A DNA stretch of 12,334 nt from JAJPXC01 sp964628905 (GTDB lineage Bacteria > Bacteroidota > Bacteroidia > Bacteroidales > Muribaculaceae), in NCBI GenBank assembly GCA_964628905.1, contig CAZVNS010000045.1, forward strand, positions 1-12,334, given 5' to 3'. Below the pieces are notes generated by a model. It ran no database searches. It was not told where the DNA came from and worked only from the letters and a program-made list of their open reading frames with translations. Position 1 is the first letter of the stretch. Every line of letters begins with the position of its first letter. The translations under genes and the position numbers were made by a program. This document shows positions 6,805 to 12,334 of the stretch, piece by piece.

Positions 6805-8007
6805 TTAGCTGACGGTGAAGCCGGCGTCCTGGAGGCCTTTGCGGATGATGTCGATATGCTCCTGATTGCGGGTTTCAAGGTCAAGGCGGATGGAGCAGCG
6901 GTTGACCGGGCCTGAGTTGGCAAGACGGTCGTGAACCACAGAGATGACGTTTGCTCCAAGTTGTCCCACAATCGAGCATACGGCGGAGAGTTGGCCGGGC
7001 TTGTCGTCGAGGTCTACGGCGAGGGTGCAGGCTCGTCCTCCCTTGATGAGTCCGCGGTTGATGATGCGGTTGAGGAAGGTGACGTCTACGTTGCCTCCCG
7101 ACACCAAGCATACCACCTTCTTCCCCTCGATAGGGAGATGGCCGAACATCGCTGCTGCCACGGCCACAGCGCCGGCTCCTTCGGCTACAAGTTTTTGTTT
7201 CTCAATCAAGGCGAGTATGGCTGCGGCAGTTTCGTCGTCGGTTACTGTCACAACTTCGTCTACGTACTGTCGCACAAGCTCGTATGTATTTACTCCAGGC
7301 TCTTTCACTGATATGCCGTCGGCGATAGTCGACACTGATGGCAGTCGTATTATCTCTCCTTTATTGATAGAGTCGTACATCGATGGCGCTCCGGCTGATT
7401 GTACACCGTAAACCATGATGTCGGGACGCAACTCCTTGATGGCCATAGCCACGCCGGAGATGAGTCCGCCTCCACCTATGGGGACAATCACTGCCTCGAC
7501 ATCGGGCATCTCCTCGATGATCTCAAGGCCGATGGTGCCCTGTCCGGCTATCACCAGGGGGTCGTCGAATGGATGGACGAAGGTGTAACCATGTTCGTCG
7601 CGAAGCTCAAGGGCGCGCTGATAGGCATCGTCGTAAACTCCCGGCACGAGGCACACTTCAGCTCCGAAGCCTTTGGTGGCCTCAATCTTCGAGATAGGGG
7701 CTCCAGCAGGCAGGCATATCAACGACTTGATACCATTGTGGGTTGCGCCCAGGGCCACACCTTGCGCATGATTGCCGGCCGAGCAGGCTATCACGCCTCG
7801 TGATTTCTCCTCGTCGCTGAGCTGCGAAATCTTGTAATAAGCGCCGCGGAGCTTGAACGACCCGGTATACTGGAGGTTCTCGGGTTTGAGGTAAATTTGA
7901 GCTGTATCACTCAGCTTTGTAGGACCGATGATACGGGGATGGCGAGCCACGTCCTTGAGCACGGCGGCCGCTTTATATATCTCTGAGAGTTGTAATATGT
8001 CGTTCAT
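6805..8007 (-). CDS. ilvA: Threonine ammonia-lyase (threonine deaminase) with C-terminal ACT domain
   Basis: This cytoplasmic PLP enzyme of 400 residues converts L-threonine to 2-oxobutanoate and ammonia, the entry to isoleucine synthesis and also a catabolic route. The PLP lysine is Lys52 in TGSFKLRGAYYK. The substrate loop SAGNHAQG is at 76-83, the phosphate-binding GGGGL at 178-182 and SGGN at 303-306. An ACT-type domain follows at about 326-400 (starting near CTLAVDLDDKPGQLSAV). The length and single ACT domain fit the medium form of the family rather than the roughly 510-residue E. coli IlvA. It starts at ATG 8007, only 14 bases after the cydB stop, so it probably shares the cyd transcript. 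The terminator-like dyad at 6633-6675 would end that message. Whether its role is biosynthetic or catabolic cannot be read from sequence. Confidence 0.94.
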   Translation of the reverse strand: MNDILQLSEIYKAAAVLKDVARHPRIIGPTKLSDTAQIYLKPENLQYTGSFKLRGAYYKISQLSDEEKSRGVIACSAGNHAQGVALGATHNGIKSLICLPAGAPISKIEATKGFGAEVCLVPGVYDDAYQRALELRDEHGYTFVHPFDDPLVIAGQGTIGLEIIEEMPDVEAVIVPIGGGGLISGVAMAIKELRPDIMVYGVQSAGAPSMYDSINKGEIIRLPSVSTIADGISVKEPGVNTYELVRQYVDEVVTVTDDETAAAILALIEKQKLVAEGAGAVAVAAAMFGHLPIEGKKVVCLVSGGNVDVTFLNRIINRGLIKGGRACTLAVDLDDKPGQLSAVCSIVGQLGANVISVVHDRLANSGPVNRCSIRLDLETRNQEHIDIIRKGLQDAGFTVS

Positions 8008-8021
8008 ATATAATGTGATGA

Positions 8022-9164
8022 TTAGTATTTATGTTCTTTTGACTCCATCTCAGCGGGAGTGATGGGTTTGCGGTTCATCTTGTACCATACATATACTATA
8101 TATGCAAGCACCACGGGGATGATGAGCGACACCACCGACATGACGTTGAGTGTGAACTCCGACGACGAGCTGTTGCGTATCGTCAACGACATCTGCGGGT
8201 CGACGAGCGAGGGGTTGTAGGGGGTATTGTTGTATCCGGCGATGCAGAAGAGGGTCAGCACCACCAATACGGTACCTATGCCTGACCACCAGATACCCTT
8301 GGTCCAGTGCTTGGCCAAGACGGAGCGGATGATGGCATAAAGCACCATCACTACTCCGACGAGGAACATCACTCCAAACCACCACATATCCACAAGGTTG
8401 AAGAAGTACTTGAACTTGACTTCAGTGACTACGCCGTTGGCGTCGTACTGATAGCCCGGCCATGTGAGCAGCACAATCACAAACGCCACGAAGAATAGCA
8501 CGAAGGTGATTCCGTTGAGCATCACACGCTTGCGGTTGGTGTTGAAGAATGTCTCGTCGCCTGCGATGTTGTTTAAGAAGTAGAGCGACGCCTGTGTGCG
8601 GGCGAGGAACAGTACGGTTACGCCCAGCAGCAGGTTCGGCCAATAAAAGATGGCCTCAATGCCGTGGGAGCTTGACCATTGCGAGATTACGGGAGCGCCC
8701 GCATTGAGCAGATTGCTCTTAATCACCGAAAATTCAGCGCCGAAGAACATCATGCCTACCGCCACCCCCAGCAGCACACATCCTACGCATCCGTTGATAA
8801 ACAGGCATACATCGTAAGCCGTGCGACCGAATATATTACCAGGTTTGGAGCGGAACTCATAGCTTACCGCCTGGATTACGAAGCTGAACAGTATGAGCAT
8901 CCACAGCCAGTAAGCTCCGCCAAAGCTTGTGGAGTAGAATAGTGGGAATGATGCGAAGAACGCGCCACCAAACACCACCAGCGTGGTGAACGTCAATTCC
9001 CACTTGCGGCCAAGCGAATTGACCATCATCGTGCGGTCGAGTTGCGAGGGGGTCGACAGCAGCATCGACTGTCCACCTTGCACCATGAGCAGGAACACCA
9101 ACAGCGCTCCCAATACGGCTATAAGTAGCCACCAATAGTCCTGAAGTAATTCGAGATGTGTCAT
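8022..9164 (-). CDS. cydB: Cytochrome bd quinol oxidase subunit II
   Basis: This 380-residue polytopic membrane protein is the partner of CydA. The order of hydrophobic segments and the C-terminus fit CydB: SLTIRNSSSSEFTLNVMS, then a last helix and the tail YKMNRKPITPAEMES, closely resembling E. coli 'SLTMWDATSSQLTLNVM...'. FGGAFFASFPLFYSTSFGGAY (66-85) is the conserved segment after helix 1. The E. coli GFDMGVG motif is replaced here by VQGGQS (28-33), and Trp-Asp by Trp55-Glu56, so the acidic residues Asp29 and Asp58 of E. coli CydB are Gln and Glu. I place the start at ATG 9164, five bases past the cydA stop. A TTG three codons earlier (9173), overlapping the cydA stop by four bases, is possible. 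Confidence 0.95.
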   Translation of the reverse strand: MTHLELLQDYWWLLIAVLGALLVFLLMVQGGQSMLLSTPSQLDRTMMVNSLGRKWELTFTTLVVFGGAFFASFPLFYSTSFGGAYWLWMLILFSFVIQAVSYEFRSKPGNIFGRTAYDVCLFINGCVGCVLLGVAVGMMFFGAEFSVIKSNLLNAGAPVISQWSSSHGIEAIFYWPNLLLGVTVLFLARTQASLYFLNNIAGDETFFNTNRKRVMLNGITFVLFFVAFVIVLLTWPGYQYDANGVVTEVKFKYFFNLVDMWWFGVMFLVGVVMVLYAIIRSVLAKHWTKGIWWSGIGTVLVVLTLFCIAGYNNTPYNPSLVDPQMSLTIRNSSSSEFTLNVMSVVSLIIPVVLAYIVYVWYKMNRKPITPAEMESKEHKY

Positions 9165-9169
9165 AGCCG

Positions 9170-10741
9170 TCAATCGTTAGAGTTTTCGATATCAGTTTTG
9201 AGTTTGCGGGCCACATAGCGCACCATGATGCTGATCTCTGCAATAAGCATGGCGGTGAACAAGGCCGCGAATATCCAGAATGTGAGCTGCACTGAGCCTT
9301 CTGAGATATCTGACACTCCGGCTCGGGTGGGCATCAAGTCTTGGATTACCCAAGGCTGACGGCCGACTTCGGCCACTACCCATCCGGCTTGTGAACAGAT
9401 CCACACAATCGGTATGGAGATTACGCCAAGCCAACCGACCCACTTACGCTCGATAGCCGCCTTCGGGCGGCGGTAGACGAGATACACCATCAGCAGTAGG
9501 AACAGCAGCAAATATCCTCCGGCCATCACCATCATGCGGAAGGCGTAGAATATGGTTGCCACCGGGGGCACGAGGTCGGCGGGGTTATTGTAGTAACCAT
9601 AGCCGAAATATTGGTAATCCTGATCAAGTGCATCGAGTGCGAGGCCCATAGCGAGTGAGTCATTGGCTCTGAGGGCTTCATTGTAGAGTCGCAATGCGTT
9701 CTGGGCTTGCTTGCCTCGCTCGATGCGCTCGGCATAGCTCACAGTGTTGATAGTGTCACCTTGAGCATTTACAGATACGCCATCGATGATGTCGTTGATA
9801 CCGGGCACAAAGGAGTTGGCATCGTGGTTGGCGAGTATCGACAGCCCGTAGGGTATATCGATTGAGAAGAGCATCTCGTCGGCATAATTGTCGACGGTCT
9901 TCTCAGGATTAAGTATGCCTGCTCCTACAAGGCTTTGCCCCGTGGAACCATGGTACAGGCCTTCCATCGCTGCGAGCTTCATAGGCTGGACGCGGCTCAC
10001 CACCACTGCCGAACCGTCGCCGGTCCACATCGTCAGCACGATGCCTACCAGTCCGACCCATCCGGCCACTTTTATTGAGCGTAGCGACATGGCCACGTTG
10101 CTCTTGCGCAGCAGGAAGATGCAGCTGATACCGACCACGAACACGGCACCAAGTACCCATCCGCTAAATACTGTGTGGAAGAACTTGTTGACAGCCACCG
10201 GCGAGAAGGCTACCTCCCAGAAGTTGTCCATCACATTGCGCATCTGCGCCGGGTCAAAGGCCATTCCGGCGGGATACTGCATCCATGCGTTGGCCACAAG
10301 TATCCATAATGCCGACAGGCATACGCCTAAAGCTGTAAGCCACGTCGAGGCAAGGTGAAATCCCGGACTTACCTTCTTCCACCCGAAGAACATCACGGCC
10401 ACAAATGTAGCCTCGAGGAAGAAAGCAAACAATCCCTCGATAGCCAACGGAGCGCCAAAGATATCGCCCACAAACCAACTATAATTCGACCAGTTGGTGC
10501 CAAATTCAAATTCAAGAATGATGCCCGTGGCCACACCACAAGCGAAGTTGATGCCGAATAAGGTCATCCAAAACTTAGTGATACGGCGCCATCTGTCGTT
10601 ACGCGTACGGTAATAGATGGTCTCCATGATGCCCACAATCAGCGACAGGCCGATGGTAAGCGGTACGAATAGCCAGTGATACATCGCCGTCAGCGCAAAT
10701 TGCAGTCGCGACCAGTCCACTGTTCCGATTAGGTTGTCCAT
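9170..10741 (-). CDS. cydA: Cytochrome bd quinol oxidase subunit I
   Basis: This 523-residue membrane subunit carries the haems and the quinol site and reduces oxygen to water without pumping protons. Expected residues are visible. His22 (AMYHWLF) and Glu102/Glu110 (IEGLFAFFLEATF) match the haem d/b595 region. His189 (NKFFHTVF) and Met404 (FRMMV) match the haem b558 ligands. Lys255 and Glu260 (PMKLAAMEG) match the quinol loop, and GWVVAEVGRQPW (453-464) is the signature segment. The region between about 255 and 395 is long, so this is the long Q-loop type, as in E. coli. It follows the DUF4492 gene by 70 bases and adjoins cydB. High-affinity bd oxidase suits an anaerobe meeting trace oxygen. 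Confidence 0.97.
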   Translation of the reverse strand: MDNLIGTVDWSRLQFALTAMYHWLFVPLTIGLSLIVGIMETIYYRTRNDRWRRITKFWMTLFGINFACGVATGIILEFEFGTNWSNYSWFVGDIFGAPLAIEGLFAFFLEATFVAVMFFGWKKVSPGFHLASTWLTALGVCLSALWILVANAWMQYPAGMAFDPAQMRNVMDNFWEVAFSPVAVNKFFHTVFSGWVLGAVFVVGISCIFLLRKSNVAMSLRSIKVAGWVGLVGIVLTMWTGDGSAVVVSRVQPMKLAAMEGLYHGSTGQSLVGAGILNPEKTVDNYADEMLFSIDIPYGLSILANHDANSFVPGINDIIDGVSVNAQGDTINTVSYAERIERGKQAQNALRLYNEALRANDSLAMGLALDALDQDYQYFGYGYYNNPADLVPPVATIFYAFRMMVMAGGYLLLFLLLMVYLVYRRPKAAIERKWVGWLGVISIPIVWICSQAGWVVAEVGRQPWVIQDLMPTRAGVSDISEGSVQLTFWIFAALFTAMLIAEISIMVRYVARKLKTDIENSND

Positions 10742-10811
10742 ACTTGTTTGGTTATGAGGTTAGATTATGAGTTGTTGACTTTTCAGATTGTAAGGTATTT
10801 AAGGTCTTGTT
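10742..10811 (-). repeat. AT-rich leader before cydA resembling the leader before the RND pump
   Basis: The 70 bases between the DUF4492 gene and cydA contain GAGTTGTT (10769-10776) and TTAAGGTC (10799-10806). Both octamers also occur, in the same order and orientation, in the leader of the RND pump gene (3944-3951 and 3992-3999). The rest differs. In both places the sequence lies inside an operon, directly before a large membrane-protein gene. It may be a shared degenerate element or coincidence in AT-rich DNA. Confidence 0.35.
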
Positions 10812-11021
10812 TCATCGGTTAGTCAATGTGGTGCGGACGGCTTGGGCACGGTCAGCATCGTTATCGTAGTCGCGGCTTAGCAGGTTTGGGAAGAAGAATA
10901 CCTTGAGCACGGCGAAAAGTATCACCACCTTGATGATGATCAATACCCACAGCTGCCTCCCCACAGTCATCTGGCGGAAGCCGTCGTAATAAAATCGCCA
11001 TATTCGTCTAAACAATTTCAC
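10812..11021 (-). CDS. DUF4492-type small membrane protein preceding cydA
   Basis: This 69-residue protein has a basic, aromatic N-terminus (LFRRIWRFYYDGFRQM, 3-18), one transmembrane helix at about 24-45 (LWVLIIIKVVILFAVLKVFFF) and a charged tail. The shape and the position directly before cydAB match DUF4492, which I know as a conserved neighbour of cyd genes in Bacteroidota and Campylobacterota. By position and topology it could be a small accessory subunit, comparable in idea to CydX/CydH of other bd oxidases though not visibly homologous; this is inference. The start is GTG at 11021, immediately preceded by an in-frame TAA, so no longer form exists. It is the first gene of the operon, about 35 bases after the predicted transcription start from the promoter at 11063-11094. 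Confidence 0.85.
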   Translation of the reverse strand: MKLFRRIWRFYYDGFRQMTVGRQLWVLIIIKVVILFAVLKVFFFPNLLSRDYDNDADRAQAVRTTLTNR

Positions 11022-11062
11022 TTAGTTGAAACGTTTTTTAAACAATCTTAGTTCGCGACGAG

Positions 11063-11094
11063 CAAATGTACACAAAATTTCAAAACCGTTACAA
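11063..11094 (-). promoter_or_regulatory. Bacteroidota-type promoter for the DUF4492-cydA-cydB-ilvA operon
   Basis: On the minus strand, TACATTTG (11070-11063) matches the -7 consensus TAnnTTTG. ATTG, with its TTG at 11094-11092, stands 21 bases upstream as the -33 element. The expected start lies near 11056, leaving a leader of about 35 bases before the GTG of the DUF4492 gene. It is the mirror image of the promoter of the divergent gene. Confidence 0.65.
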
Positions 11095-11096
11095 TT

Positions 11097-11129
11097 TTTG
11101 ACTCGAAAAGTGCTACAATGCTACATTTG
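11097..11129 (+). promoter_or_regulatory. Bacteroidota-type promoter for the calcium/sodium antiporter gene
   Basis: TTTG at 11097-11100 and TACATTTG at 11122-11129 are separated by exactly 21 bases and match the -33 and -7 consensus. Transcription should begin near 11136, about 30 bases before the ATG at 11167. The -33 element lies only two bases from that of the divergent cyd promoter. Confidence 0.7.
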
Positions 11130-11166
11130 CCCATAAAATTACATAATCCGAAACAAGTATTTTCAA

Positions 11167-12129
11167 ATGATAGATATTATCTGGCTGATTATCGGTTTGG
11201 TACTGATATTAGTTGGCGCCAATATGCTCACCGACGGTGCCTCGGCGATAGCCTCACGCATGGGATTGAGCGACCTGATTATCGGTCTCACCATCGTAGC
11301 CTTCGGCACCTCTGCCCCCGAACTCGTAATCTCCGTAATCTCAGCAGCCAATGGCAGCGCACCTTTGGCCATCGGCAACGTGGTGGGTAGCAACATCTTC
11401 AACGCATTAGTGATAATAGGCATCACCGCCCTTGTGCGTCCAATCGTGGTGGAGCGCTCGGTCATGACCATCGAAATCCCCATTGTAGTCTTCGCCGCCG
11501 CCGTGATGCTCATGCTCGGCAATAGCGGACAGCTCAACGGCATAGGCGTTGGGGGCATGATCATGCGCACCGATGGGGTGTTCCTGCTGCTGGTCTTCGC
11601 CCTGTTCATGCGCCACACATTCACACAAGCCAAGGCGCAGCCGCAACTCCCCTTAGGTGAGGACGTACCCTCGACCACAATGACCGTGTGGAAGTCCGTG
11701 CTTTGGGTATTGCTCGGACTTGCCGGGCTGGTATGGGGAGGCGACCGCTTCGTAGCCGGAGCAAGCGGCATCGCCCGCTCATTTGGAGTCAGCGAAGCCG
11801 TTATCGGCCTTACTATAGTTGCCGCAGGCACATCCCTCCCCGAACTGGCAACCTCCGTCGTCGCCGCCATCAAGGGTCGACCGGGTATGGCTGTGGGCAA
11901 CGTCGTGGGGAGCAACATATTCAACGTATTCTTAGTGCTCGGCATCTCCGCCACCATCACACCCCTGCCATTCGGCGACATCACCAACCTCGACCTCGCC
12001 ACACTCGTCATATCGTCAGTGCTCTTCTACCTCTTCGCCCGGGTCTACCGCGAACGCACCATCACCCGCATCGAAGGCGCCATCCTCGTCGTCTGCTACC
12101 TTGCCTACATGGCCCTGCTCCTCCACTGA
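11167..12129 (+). CDS. Calcium/sodium antiporter, CaCA family (YrbG-like)
   Basis: This 320-residue inner-membrane antiporter is built of two homologous halves in inverted topology, about ten transmembrane helices in all. The two alpha repeats are very clear: GTSAPE (47-52) with GNVVGSNIFN (70-79), and GTSLPE (221-226) with GNVVGSNIFN (244-253). The Glu of each PE pair is a cation ligand in the family. Each repeat is preceded by a matching GAS-I-A helix (24-29 and 198-203). The length fits bacterial YrbG-type exchangers, which expel calcium using the sodium or proton gradient; the actual ions cannot be read from sequence. The half-linker (about 152-172) is short and hydrophilic. It is transcribed alone, divergently from the cyd operon, from its own consensus promoter. 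Confidence 0.93.
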   Translation: MIDIIWLIIGLVLILVGANMLTDGASAIASRMGLSDLIIGLTIVAFGTSAPELVISVISAANGSAPLAIGNVVGSNIFNALVIIGITALVRPIVVERSVMTIEIPIVVFAAAVMLMLGNSGQLNGIGVGGMIMRTDGVFLLLVFALFMRHTFTQAKAQPQLPLGEDVPSTTMTVWKSVLWVLLGLAGLVWGGDRFVAGASGIARSFGVSEAVIGLTIVAAGTSLPELATSVVAAIKGRPGMAVGNVVGSNIFNVFLVLGISATITPLPFGDITNLDLATLVISSVLFYLFARVYRERTITRIEGAILVVCYLAYMALLLH

Positions 12130-12154
12130 TCCACGGACCTTTTCAATCTCCGAT

Positions 12155-12193
12155 GCAGAATGGCTCTGCGGCCGCAGATTGCGGCAAAGCCGC
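12155..12193 (+). terminator. Cluster of overlapping hairpins after the antiporter gene
   Basis: Three structures overlap. GCAGA and TCTGC (12155-12169) form a small hairpin. TCTGCGGCCGCAGA (12165-12178) is a perfect 14-base palindrome. GCGGC-AAA-GCCGC (12181-12193) is a third stem. Because GCGGC and GCCGC each occur twice, alternative pairings exist. A T-rich stretch follows at 12207-12215. A terminator for the antiporter gene is the simplest reading, but the T tract is imperfect. Confidence 0.4.
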
Positions 12194-12213
12194 TAAGTGT
12201 CGCGGATTTTACT

Positions 12214-12334
12214 TTAGGCAGGTTCTATTAATTGGTTTATCAGCGCGTAATGCAGAACCAAAAGCATCATTGCACCGACTCGTGAGTGCATCACGAATGC
12301 AAAAGTGGCGATTATTTGAGACTTATACAAGCTT
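12214..12334 (-). other. Edge sequence with a short reading frame running off the window
   Basis: On the minus strand a frame is open from the window edge (first complete codon at 12333) to a TAA at 12216-12214, 39 codons without an upstream stop. From an internal ATG at 12291 it would encode 25 residues, beginning MHSRVGAMMLLVLHYAL and ending LIEPA. This could be the end of a partial gene, but composition and structure look more like a non-coding intergenic repeat. I recognise no protein family. The sequence contains GCAC...GTGC and other short inverted repeats. Confidence 0.2.

Noticed and set aside
6944..7411. Plus-strand open frames of 126 and 155 codons within ilvA
   Set aside because: They are antisense shadows; ilvA shows all catalytic motifs on the minus strand.
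9165..9173. TTG start for cydB overlapping the cydA stop
   Set aside because: Possible, but an ATG three codons downstream gives the normal CydB N-terminus without a rare start; kept only as an alternative.
11163..12011. 282-codon open frame antisense to the antiporter gene
   Set aside because: It mirrors the antiporter codons (Thr/Ser/Pro-rich, repetitive), and the plus-strand gene has clear CaCA motifs and a consensus promoter.
1..12334. CRISPR arrays, insertion sequences, tRNA or rRNA genes, integrases
   Set aside because: No direct-repeat/spacer pattern, transposase or integrase motif, or recognisable RNA gene was seen on either strand.

Overview
The window looks like a chromosomal segment from a Bacteroidales bacterium, and my guess is Muribaculaceae or a relative. 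Three things point there. Sites match the Bacteroidota promoter consensus (TAnnTTTG, with TTTG about 21 bases upstream). Gene starts lack clear Shine-Dalgarno sequences. A DUF4492-type small protein sits in front of cydAB, an arrangement I know from Bacteroidota and Campylobacterota. Base composition is moderately GC-rich over most genes (one sampled 60-base line is 58%) and clearly lower in the first gene (sampled lines 30-45%). The family assignment is inference.

Layout. (1) 97-426, plus strand: a small DUF4177-like lipoprotein, ending at a bidirectional terminator hairpin (441-471). (2) 6510-497, minus strand: an efflux operon in the order TolC-type outer-membrane channel, lipoprotein periplasmic adaptor, HAE-type RND inner-membrane pump, and a small PII/CutA-like protein. 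A 14-bp perfect dyad lies upstream of it, and an AT-rich leader with phased TTAAG repeats lies between adaptor and pump. (3) 11021-6805, minus strand: DUF4492 small membrane protein, cydA, cydB and ilvA in tight succession. This is a cytochrome bd quinol oxidase operon that appears to carry threonine ammonia-lyase as its last gene. (4) 11167-12129, plus strand: a calcium/sodium antiporter of the CaCA family, divergent from the cyd operon. The two share a 146-bp intergenic region holding two near mirror-image consensus promoters. (5) 12130-12334: non-coding, rich in hairpins and possibly repetitive, with a short reading frame running off the edge.

How the genes work together. The first three genes of the efflux operon would form a complete tripartite envelope-spanning pump. 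The PII-like protein at its end is the plausible cytoplasmic regulator or sensor. The cyd operon supplies a high-affinity terminal oxidase, as expected in an anaerobe that tolerates trace oxygen, with the DUF4492 protein as a candidate accessory subunit.

I found no mobile element, CRISPR array, tRNA or rRNA. Most of the window is ordinary housekeeping and efflux content. The least explained parts are the PII-like protein, DUF4492, the TTAAG leader, the mirror-image promoter pair, the CydB residue changes and the right-edge sequence.
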